Shown: one piece after another, positions 5,994-11,633 of the stretch | How positions within the stretch are numbered: position 1 is the first letter of the stretch | Layout of the letters: every line of letters starts with the position of its first letter | DNA from: CAYLZW01 sp964388085 | GTDB taxonomy: Bacteria > Myxococcota > UBA727 > CAYLZW01 | Direction of reading: 5' to 3' | NCBI GenBank assembly: GCA_964388085.1 | Contig: CAYLZW010000181.1 | Span: forward strand, 1-11,990 | DNA: 11,990 bases | The notes under the pieces: generated by a model | What the model saw: the letters and a program-made list of their open reading frames with translations, nothing else | Databases searched by the model: none | Told to the model about the DNA's origin: nothing | Made by a program: the position numbers and the translations under genes

Positions 5994-8537
5994 ATGAACG
6001 CACTCCGGATCGCCATCCTCGCTCTGATCTCCGCGTCCGTCGTCCTGCTCCCGGGATGCAACTGCGTCGATCCGCCGGGCACCGACGCAGGGGAAGGCGA
6101 AGGCGAAGGGGAGGGCGAAGGCGAGGGCGAGGGCGAAGGCGAAGGGGAGGGCGAAGGCGAAGGCGAGGGCGAAGGAGAAGGCGAAGGAGAAGGCGAAGGA
6201 GAAGGCGAGGGCGAAGGAGAAGGAGAGGGCGAAGGAGAAGGAGAAGGAGAGGGAGAGGGCGAGGATGGTGGACCGGACGCCGGGATCGTCGACGGCGGCA
6301 CGGACGCCGGGATCGTCGACGGCGGTACCGACGCAGGTCCGGTGTTCGGCGCGGAAGGGGACGAATGCTCCCCCATCGCTCCCTGTGCCTCGTCGCTCGT
6401 CTGCTCGGAAGGGGCCTGCGTCCTCGACCTTGGTGCCTGCAGCGATCAGGAAGATTGCAGCGACGACAGCCGCTGCTGCACCGAGGGTTGTCTGCCGGCG
6501 GGGCGCTGCGTCGCGTATGGCGAGGGAGCTTTTGCCGCGAGCTGCGAGATGCCGGCGAGCTCCGCGTTCGAGCTCGAGATCGCTTGCCGTTGGAGCGGCC
6601 CTCCGGCCGGCGATCCGTATCCCGATCACATCAACGTGATCGCGACCCCGCTCGTCGCGGATCTGCCCTACGGAGCGAGCGGCTCGAGCGAGATCATCAT
6701 CGTCACCTACAACGGCAGCGACGGCGGCTCCGAAGCGGGCAGCGGCGTTGATCCGACGTACTACGGCGTCCTCCGCGTGCTCGACGGCAGCACGTGCGAG
6801 CAGATCGACACGCTCGTGCATCCGACGGCGGCGATCATCGCCGCCGCGACTCCGGCCGTGGGTGACGTGAACGGGGATGGCATCGAGGAGATCGTGGCGC
6901 AGCGCGCGGCCGGCGGCCTCGTGGCGCTGGCCTGGAACGAGAGCGCACGGACCTATCAGGATCTCTGGGTCGCGACGGCGTCCGGGCTCGGCGTTCAGAT
7001 CCGCTGGGATGGTCCGTCGCTGCACGACGTCAACAATGACGGCGTCGCCGAGGTGATCTCCGCCGGCGAGGTGTTCGACGGCGCCACGGGCGACCGGCTC
7101 GACGCGGCCATCGGCCTCGGCGCCCCCTACCTCGGGGCCCCGACGTTCGTCAGCAACGTCGACGGCGACGCGAGCGTGGAGATGCTGTTCACCGACCTCT
7201 ATCGCTTCTCGCCGACGAACGGGGCGTGGGAGGCGGTGCAGGAGGTCGGCAGCGCGGCCGCGAACGACCTCATGGTCGACCTCGGCACGCCCGGCGCGAC
7301 GGCCGCGGCGTTCGACTTCAGCGCGCTCGATGGCGCGCCTGAGATCGTGCGCTTCGGGAATGGAAGGATCGCGCTCTACACGCTCGAGGGTGGCTTGATC
7401 CACGAGCACACCTTCGTCGGGCAGGGCGCCGGCGGAGCGCCCGCCATCGCGGACTTCGACGGTGACGGAGCGCCGGAGGTCGCGCTGCCCCTCGGTAGCG
7501 CGCTGCACGTGTTCGACCTCGAGTGCACCGCCGACGGGGCGACCGAGTGCGTCGGGGCACCCGCGGGCATTCGCTGGTCGACCGTCATCGACAACGCCGG
7601 CGGCGGCCGGGGCATGACCGTCGGCTTCGACTTCGACGGCGACGCCGCCAGCGAGGTCGTGCACGCCGACTCCTGCTACGCGCGCGTCTATGACGGGAGC
7701 TCGGGCGTCGTGCGCGCGAGCTTCCCGCGGGTGAGCTGTCCGTTCGGAGCCGGCGCCATCGTCGCTGACGTCGACGGCGACGAGGCGGCGGACCTGCTGC
7801 TCGGCGGGAACTCGAGCTGCAACCTCGCGGCGTGCCCGCTCGTCGACCCGTTCCATGAAGGGCTGCGCTGTGATGCAGCGGCGGACTGTCTCTCGGGCGT
7901 GTGCGATGGCGGCTTCTGTCGCTGCACGGGCGCCGACGGCTGCCCCGACGGGCACGCCTGTGTGGCGCCGGTGGTGCCCTCGCCGGGGAGCGGCGACGTG
8001 TGCCGCGCGAGTCAGACGGGCCGGGCGCCGGGTGTCACGGTCTTGCGGGAACGACGAGAGCGCATCGGGCCCGCGCGAGCGCTCTGGCACCAACACCTGT
8101 TCACGAGCGCGAGCGCGAGCGCCGACGGCGTCATCCCGGCGACCTCCTTGGCGACGCTCTCACCGGATATCCGCGTGAACCGGCCACCGGCGGGGGACCT
8201 TCGCAGGGCCGCCGACTTGACCGCGCGCCTCGACGCGAGCGACCTCTGCGTCGGCGGCGAGCTGAGCGGTATGGTGTGCAATCGAGGGACGAGGGTGGCG
8301 ACGTCCGGCGTCGCGGCGACGTTCCATGCCGGCTCGGGCGCGGGGCCTGCTCTGTGTAGCGCCGTGCTGGTGCAGCCGCTCGAGCCAGGCGCCTGCGTGG
8401 ATGTGCGCTGCGCTCCGACGGCGCCCGTCGACGGCGCGATCGCGCTCGTCGCCAACAGCGGGACCCGCGGTGCCGAGACCGTCGAGTGTAGCGACGGCAA
8501 CAACGAGGCTTCGCTCAGCGCGGTGACGTGTCCCTGA
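5994..8537 (+). CDS. secreted lipoprotein with Gly-Glu repeat linker and FG-GAP/VCBS beta-propeller
   Basis: This 847-residue protein starts with a lipoprotein signal peptide: a hydrophobic core then LLPGC, with lipidated Cys22. Residues 33-90 are 29 Gly-Glu units, an extended acidic spacer typical of myxobacterial surface lipoproteins, followed by two DAGIVDGGT repeats. Residues about 122-174 and 623-671 are cysteine-rich, probably small disulfide modules. Between them lies a beta-propeller-like region with calcium-loop motifs of the FG-GAP/VCBS type (D-x-[DN]-x-D-G family): DVNGDG at 291, DVNNDG at 345, NVDGDA at 388, DFDGDG at 487, DFDGDA at 546 and DVDGDE at 592. The C-terminal part (about 680-847) resembles the tail of integrin-like FG-GAP proteins (ALWHQH, then IPATS) with a CARDB-like fold. 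It is probably cell-surface or outer-membrane exposed; ligand unknown. The open frame extends far upstream of 5994, but only this ATG puts a signal peptide at the N-terminus and it has a candidate -10 box. Confidence 0.93.
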   Translation: MNALRIAILALISASVVLLPGCNCVDPPGTDAGEGEGEGEGEGEGEGEGEGEGEGEGEGEGEGEGEGEGEGEGEGEGEGEGEGEGEGEGEDGGPDAGIVDGGTDAGIVDGGTDAGPVFGAEGDECSPIAPCASSLVCSEGACVLDLGACSDQEDCSDDSRCCTEGCLPAGRCVAYGEGAFAASCEMPASSAFELEIACRWSGPPAGDPYPDHINVIATPLVADLPYGASGSSEIIIVTYNGSDGGSEAGSGVDPTYYGVLRVLDGSTCEQIDTLVHPTAAIIAAATPAVGDVNGDGIEEIVAQRAAGGLVALAWNESARTYQDLWVATASGLGVQIRWDGPSLHDVNNDGVAEVISAGEVFDGATGDRLDAAIGLGAPYLGAPTFVSNVDGDASVEMLFTDLYRFSPTNGAWEAVQEVGSAAANDLMVDLGTPGATAAAFDFSALDGAPEIVRFGNGRIALYTLEGGLIHEHTFVGQGAGGAPAIADFDGDGAPEVALPLGSALHVFDLECTADGATECVGAPAGIRWSTVIDNAGGGRGMTVGFDFDGDAASEVVHADSCYARVYDGSSGVVRASFPRVSCPFGAGAIVADVDGDEAADLLLGGNSSCNLAACPLVDPFHEGLRCDAAADCLSGVCDGGFCRCTGADGCPDGHACVAPVVPSPGSGDVCRASQTGRAPGVTVLRERRERIGPARALWHQHLFTSASASADGVIPATSLATLSPDIRVNRPPAGDLRRAADLTARLDASDLCVGGELSGMVCNRGTRVATSGVAATFHAGSGAGPALCSAVLVQPLEPGACVDVRCAPTAPVDGAIALVANSGTRGAETVECSDGNNEASLSAVTCP
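6090..6263 (+). repeat. hexanucleotide tandem repeat, 29 units of GGN-GAR encoding (Gly-Glu)29
   Basis: The tract is 174 bp of uninterrupted GGN GAR units. It is nearly all purine on the plus strand, the only pyrimidine being the third base of GGC codons. The first half uses GGC and GGG glycine codons; the second half is enriched in GGA, with the dimer GGCGAA-GGAGAA three times in a row at 6168-6203. The four-unit block GGCGAA, GGCGAA, GGGGAG, GGCGAA occurs twice, 36 bp apart (from 6096 and 6132). This suggests separate local expansion events. Length changes by whole units would keep the reading frame. Confidence 0.95.
6276..6329 (+). repeat. 27-bp direct repeat, two copies encoding DAGIVDGGT
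   Basis: Two adjacent 27-bp copies (6276-6302 and 6303-6329) differ only in the last positions, and are followed by the start of a third (DAG). They sit directly after the Gly-Glu tract and look like a recent in-frame tandem duplication extending the lipoprotein's linker. Confidence 0.9.
8105..8122 (+). repeat. short GAGCGC triplicate inside the lipoprotein gene
   Basis: Three tandem copies of GAGCGC encode a Ser-Ala run (SASASA) in the C-terminal domain of the lipoprotein. It is short and may simply reflect GC-rich codon use. Confidence 0.6.
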
Positions 8538-8552
8538 CGAGTCGTCGAACGC

Positions 8553-9065
8553 TCAGGGGATGACCTTCACCGCGAAGCTCTTCAGCAGCGCGCGTTGCTC
8601 CTCGTCGAGCCACACCTCGGCCTCGCAGAACCGTCCGCCCGCGCGCGTCGTGGCCGCGAGCTTGGCGAGGCTCTCGGGACCGACGTCGATCCACCAGCCC
8701 TCGAACCAGCCGGTGTTGCCGCGCGTATGCAGGTACTCGATGTGACGCAGGGGGACGCTCGCGTCGCCGGCGAGCAGCTCGATGTGGCGGCACTCCGTGA
8801 AGCGCAGCTCCGGGTTCACCATGACGAGGCCAAAGCGCGCGCCGTCCTCCCGCGGGAAGGCCTTCAGGTCGAGCAGGTAGGGCGGGTAAGGGCGGCCCTC
8901 GCGCGAGACGAGCACCTCCATGCCCTCGAGGCGCAAGACGCGCACCGCCGCGCCCGTGTCGCGCTCGTCGACGATCCGGCCCGTTGCCCCTCGCTGCGGC
9001 ACGGTCGAGCACGAGCAGAGCGTCAGGAAGACCGCGGCAACAGCGACTGGCAGACGGGCATGCAC
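8553..9065 (-). CDS. small uncharacterised lipoprotein
   Basis: This 170-residue protein has no family I recognise. The GTG at 9065 is chosen as start because it gives a short n-region (VHARLP) and a hydrophobic signal segment ending in LCSC, with Cys19 as the likely lipidated residue. An in-frame ATG at 9128 would add 21 Arg-rich residues whose codons have clearly lower third-position GC, which argues against it. A TACGCT box lies six bases before the GTG. The mature part has many charged and aromatic residues (for example LRHIEYLHTRGNTGWFEGWW and RFCEAEVWLDEEQ) and no membrane segment, so it is probably an inner- or outer-membrane-anchored periplasmic protein. It is convergent with the GE-repeat lipoprotein, with 15 bp between stops. 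There is no clear terminator between them. Its function cannot be inferred. Confidence 0.78.
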   Translation of the reverse strand: MHARLPVAVAAVFLTLCSCSTVPQRGATGRIVDERDTGAAVRVLRLEGMEVLVSREGRPYPPYLLDLKAFPREDGARFGLVMVNPELRFTECRHIELLAGDASVPLRHIEYLHTRGNTGWFEGWWIDVGPESLAKLAATTRAGGRFCEAEVWLDEEQRALLKSFAVKVIP

Positions 9066-9071
9066 GCGCGC

Positions 9072-9077
9072 AGCGTA
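9072..9077 (-). promoter_or_regulatory. TACGCT candidate -10 box before the GTG at 9065
   Basis: On the minus strand TACGCT is followed by six bases (GCGCGC) and then GTG. It matches a loose TANNNT consensus and the spacing seen at other starts in this window. The match to TATAAT is weak (three of six), so this is supporting evidence only. Confidence 0.3.
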
Positions 9078-9078
9078 A

Positions 9079-9094
9079 CCCGTGCGCGCACGGG
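9079..9094. promoter_or_regulatory. perfect 16-bp palindrome, possible operator
   Basis: CCCGTGCGCGCACGGG is a perfect palindrome with no spacer. It lies one base upstream (minus-strand sense) of the candidate -10 box of the small lipoprotein gene, where a dimeric repressor could block polymerase. Alternating G/C sequence makes chance palindromes more likely here, so the regulatory role is inferred. Confidence 0.35.
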
Positions 9095-9179
9095 CAGTAC
9101 GTGATTGCGCGTCTCTGTAGGACGTCATCGCACCCGCACGGCTGGAACTGTGACGACGCGCAAGGGGGGCACATAGAGC

Positions 9180-9226
9180 GGGTCCAATCCCGACTGGTAC
9201 AGTTTTCCGACAGGTACAGTGGACCC
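9180..9226 (+). promoter_or_regulatory. candidate promoter region with paired GGTACAGT and flanking inverted repeat
   Basis: GGTACAGT occurs twice (9196-9203 and 9213-9220), 17 bp apart. The pair is enclosed by a 7-bp inverted repeat, GGGTCCA (9180-9186) and TGGACCC (9220-9226). TACAGT matches four of six bases of TATAAT, and the second copy lies 33 bp before the ATG at 9254, a sensible -10 distance for a leadered mRNA. No good -35 is visible. Confidence 0.4.
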
Positions 9227-9243
9227 AGTCCTCTCTTCTCGTC

Positions 9244-9250
9244 GGGGGAG
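9244..9250 (+). promoter_or_regulatory. Shine-Dalgarno GGGGGAG for the ATG at 9254
   Basis: A purine-rich GGGGGAG ends three bases before the ATG. It is a usable, somewhat close ribosome binding site and decides this start over the longer open frame that extends upstream across the divergent gene. Confidence 0.6.
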
Positions 9251-9253
9251 CCC

Positions 9254-10522
9254 ATGGCGATCGTTCCGCATCCCGCCCGCAACGCGTCCTTCGCCCACTC
9301 GCTGGCGCTCCCCGCGGCGATCGTCGTGCTCGGTGTCACCGTCTTCGCGCTGGTCGCCGGGGAGGACCCGCCGGCGCCCGAGCCGCCCGCGCCCGAGCCG
9401 AAGCTGGAGCCCAAGCCGGAGCTGCCGCCCTGGGCGGAGAACGTGCCCGCCGCCGCGCCCGACACCGGCGAGGGATGCCAGGTCAGCGTGCAGGCGACCC
9501 TCGAGGGCCGACCGCTGAACGAGGTGCAGCTCTCGTTGTACCTCGTGGGCGCGCAGGGCACCGAGTCCACTTGGCAGGCGGTCCCGCGCGACGACGGCGT
9601 GCATCGCTTCACGGCGTTGCCGCGCGGCACGTACCACCTCGTCGCGCTGCGGGACGGCGGCGCTCCGCAGACCGCTCGCGTGTGGACCTGCGCGCAGGGC
9701 GACGAGCGCGCGTTCTTCCAGCTCGATCTGCCGGCGGGAGGCGTCGCCTTCACGGGGCAGGTCACGGGCCGCGGCGATCGCTGGGTCGAGGGGACGGAGG
9801 TCCTGCTCGAGCAGCCGGACGGTCATCGCGGCGCCTTCCCGGGCATCGCGCACCTCCCCGTCGACGCTGACGGGCGCTTCGCCGTGACGCTGCTGCCCGG
9901 CCGCTACTCGTTGCTCGCGCTCGCGCCGCACCACACGCCGCGCGTGCAGGAGCTCACGGTCGACGACAATGGCGGCGTCACGCGGCTCGCGCTGCAGTGG
10001 CGCCCCGAGGCGCGCGGCGTCGTGTACGACGAGCAGGGCCAGCCCGTGGCGGGCGCCGACGTGTTCCTTGGCCCCTCGTTCGATCCGAAGGTGGGCGCCA
10101 GCGTCGTGCAGACGGGCGCCGACGGCAGCTTCGTGCTGCCGATCCTGCCGGGGCGCGAGGTGATGGTGGCCGCGCGCAGCGAGCGCGGCTTCGGCATGAC
10201 GACGCTCGCCGAGGTGACCGCGCTCGAGGGGCACACCGGCGTCGTCGTGCAGCTCAGCGAGGGGCGCACGGTGGGCGGCTGGATCGAGCACAGAGACGGG
10301 CGCCCGTGCGCGTTCTGCGACGTCAGCTATCGCGTGAAGAGCCACGGGCTCGTCGGGGTGGTGAAGTCGGCCGAGGACGGCACCTTCGCGCTCTCGGGCA
10401 TGCCGCTCGGCGCCGACGTCGAGCTGTGGCCGAAGGACGGCGCCATCGGCGCCTGGGGGGGCCGCGTGGCGACGCCGCAGCAGAGCCGCGTGCTGCTCAC
10501 CTACGTGCCCCCGGCGTACTGA
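9254..10522 (+). CDS. membrane-anchored protein with four carboxypeptidase-regulatory-like (Ig-like) repeats
   Basis: This 422-residue protein has one hydrophobic segment (about 17-36) near the N-terminus, either a signal anchor or an uncleaved signal peptide, then a Pro/Glu-rich spacer (39-60). The rest is four repeats of the carboxypeptidase-regulatory / Ig-like kind. Each has a GxVxxxxGxPVxGAxV-like strand pair and a DGxFxxxxLPxGxYxLxA-like strand: roughly residues 75-138, 158-230, 250-325 and 328-415. Repeat 3 is the clearest (GVVYDEQGQPVAGADVFLG). Cysteines are few: C75 and C146 in the first repeat, and a CxxC (C352, C355) in the fourth. The likely location is periplasmic or surface, tethered to the membrane; such repeats usually mediate binding or structural roles. 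No enzymatic domain is seen. It is transcribed in the same direction as the next gene, 69 bp upstream of it. Confidence 0.87.
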   Translation: MAIVPHPARNASFAHSLALPAAIVVLGVTVFALVAGEDPPAPEPPAPEPKLEPKPELPPWAENVPAAAPDTGEGCQVSVQATLEGRPLNEVQLSLYLVGAQGTESTWQAVPRDDGVHRFTALPRGTYHLVALRDGGAPQTARVWTCAQGDERAFFQLDLPAGGVAFTGQVTGRGDRWVEGTEVLLEQPDGHRGAFPGIAHLPVDADGRFAVTLLPGRYSLLALAPHHTPRVQELTVDDNGGVTRLALQWRPEARGVVYDEQGQPVAGADVFLGPSFDPKVGASVVQTGADGSFVLPILPGREVMVAARSERGFGMTTLAEVTALEGHTGVVVQLSEGRTVGGWIEHRDGRPCAFCDVSYRVKSHGLVGVVKSAEDGTFALSGMPLGADVELWPKDGAIGAWGGRVATPQQSRVLLTYVPPAY

Positions 10523-10545
10523 GCGCGGGGCGCGTTCCCGTGAAC

Positions 10546-10563
10546 GCCGGGCGGCTGCCCGGC
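10546..10563 (+). terminator. GC-rich stem-loop after the Ig-like repeat gene, weak terminator candidate
   Basis: GCCGGGC, loop GGCT, GCCCGGC forms a perfect 7-bp stem 24 nt after the stop. It is followed by TTCCCCT rather than a real T-run, so intrinsic termination would be weak. It could instead be an operator for the next gene. Confidence 0.3.
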
Positions 10564-10580
10564 TTCCCCTCCACATGCGT

Positions 10581-10586
10581 TAGAAC
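10581..10586 (+). promoter_or_regulatory. TAGAAC candidate -10 box for a leaderless transcript of the NMO-family gene
   Basis: TAGAAC (four of six matches to TATAAT) is followed by five bases and then the ATG at 10592. The G-run in between is too close to the ATG to be a proper Shine-Dalgarno. This fits the leaderless pattern seen elsewhere in the window. Confidence 0.4.
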
Positions 10587-10591
10587 GGGGC

Positions 10592-11488
10592 ATGAACCTC
10601 TCGACGCCCCTCTCGAAGAAGCTCGGCCTCAGGTACCCCTTCGTGTCCGCGCCGATGTTCCTCATCTCGAACCGCGAGATGATCGTGGCGAGCGCCGAGG
10701 CGGGCATCCTCGGCTGCATGCCGTCGCTGAACGCGCGCACGCCGGAGAAGCTGAAGGAGGACCTCGCGTACATCCGCGCGCGCACCGACAAGCCCTTCGG
10801 CATCAACCTCACCATCGGGCTCACGGCGAAGGAGCGCATCGAGCAGGACTTCGCGCTCTGCGTCGAGCACGAGGTGCCGGTGCTGCTGACGAGCTACGGC
10901 AACCCGACCGAGCTGGTGCGACGCGCGCACGCGCACGGCATGACGGTGTTTCACGACGTCATCGGCCTTCAGCACGCCAGGAAGGCGAAGGCCGCCGGCG
11001 TCGACGGGATCATCGCGGTGTCGGCGGGCGCGGGCGGACACGCGGGCACGGTGTCGCCCTTCGCGCTCATCCCCTGGCTGAAAGCGGAGCTCGACGGCAC
11101 GCCCATCCTCGCGGCGGGCTGCATCAGCGACGGGCGGCAGGTGGTGGCGAGCCTCAGCCTCGGCGCCGAGCTCTGCTACATCGGCACGCGCTTCATCGCG
11201 TCCCGGGAGTGCGGCGCCCAGCCGGCGTACAAGGACATGGTGGTCGCCGCCACGCCGGACGACATCGTGTACACGGATAAGGTCTCGGGCATCCACGCGA
11301 GCTTCTTGAAGGCCACCGTACCCGAGGACTTCAGCGCCGAGCGCACGCCCGAAGGCGCCAAGCGCTGGCGCGACATCTGGAGCGCGGGGCAGGGCGTCGG
11401 GCTCATCCACGACGTGAAGCCGATGGCGGACATCGTCGAGGATCTCGCGCGCGAGGCGCACGACACGCTGCGCGCCCTCGTGGGCTGA
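10592..11488 (+). CDS. nitronate monooxygenase-family FMN enzyme (2-nitropropane dioxygenase-like)
   Basis: This 298-residue TIM-barrel flavoprotein belongs to the nitronate monooxygenase / 2-nitropropane dioxygenase family, FMN enzymes that oxidise alkyl nitronates to carbonyl compound and nitrite. Diagnostic features are the N-terminal PFVSAPM (FMN contact), FGINLTIG, the SAGAGGHAGT loop with H150 in the position of the family's catalytic histidine, AAGCISDGRQVVASLSLGA (around 174-192) and YIGTRFIASRE (196-206), which form the phosphate-binding part. Length is on the short side of the family's usual 310-380. The related enoyl-ACP reductase FabK shares the fold and most motifs, and many family members have unknown substrates, so the exact reaction is uncertain. 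The ATG at 10592 is the only start after an in-frame stop at 10541. It lies 145 bp before pyrG. Confidence 0.9.
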   Translation: MNLSTPLSKKLGLRYPFVSAPMFLISNREMIVASAEAGILGCMPSLNARTPEKLKEDLAYIRARTDKPFGINLTIGLTAKERIEQDFALCVEHEVPVLLTSYGNPTELVRRAHAHGMTVFHDVIGLQHARKAKAAGVDGIIAVSAGAGGHAGTVSPFALIPWLKAELDGTPILAAGCISDGRQVVASLSLGAELCYIGTRFIASRECGAQPAYKDMVVAATPDDIVYTDKVSGIHASFLKATVPEDFSAERTPEGAKRWRDIWSAGQGVGLIHDVKPMADIVEDLAREAHDTLRALVG

Positions 11489-11541
11489 GCGCGCCGATCC
11501 AGGCGGCGCACGCGCGAGCGCATTGACACGCTCGAGATCGC

Positions 11542-11596
11542 GTGAGACCGACGTGGTCCGTGGCTACAGTGTCTCCCAGGTCAGACCCCACGGACC
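11542..11596 (+). promoter_or_regulatory. candidate pyrG promoter with 9-bp inverted repeat flanking the -10 box
   Basis: GTGAGA (11542-11547, four of six matches to TTGACA) and TACAGT (11565-11570, four of six to TATAAT) are separated by 17 bp. GGTCCGTGG (11555-11563) and CCACGGACC (11588-11596) form a perfect 9-bp inverted repeat, centres 33 bp apart, enclosing the -10 box and probable start site. A protein binding both arms would cover the promoter. A 5' leader of about 55 nt and a Shine-Dalgarno (GCGAGG, 11623-11628) would follow. Confidence 0.45.
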
Positions 11597-11633
11597 TTCC
11601 TTCATCCCTCTAGATCCCGAGAGCGAGGCCCCG

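Noticed and set aside
6090..6263. CRISPR array or mobile element in the repetitive tract
   Set aside because: Units are six bases with no spacers and lie inside an intact reading frame; there are no cas or transposase genes.
5928..8096. Upstream extension of the acidic-linker gene on the minus strand (open to 8096)
   Set aside because: The extension is antisense to the FG-GAP lipoprotein and includes a Ser/Phe-Ala run that is merely the reverse of the Gly-Glu repeat. The ATG at 5927 begins the recognisable domain.
8538..8552. Bidirectional terminator between the two convergent lipoprotein genes
   Set aside because: Only 15 bp separate the stops and no hairpin with a T-run is visible.
9125..10576. 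483-codon minus-strand frame opposite the Ig-like repeat gene
   Set aside because: Arg/His/Ala-rich composition with no domain, while the plus strand has regular beta-repeat motifs and a Shine-Dalgarno.
9997..11280. 427-codon plus-strand frame overlapping two genes
   Set aside because: It reads across the end of the Ig-like gene and most of the NMO gene in another frame and is almost only Arg, Ala and Gly.
11523..11528. Perfect TTGACA as -35 of pyrG
   Set aside because: At 16-18 bp spacing there is no acceptable -10 (the bases are GACCGA-like), and the TACAGT is 36 bp away. It is probably a chance match, although a non-standard promoter cannot be excluded.
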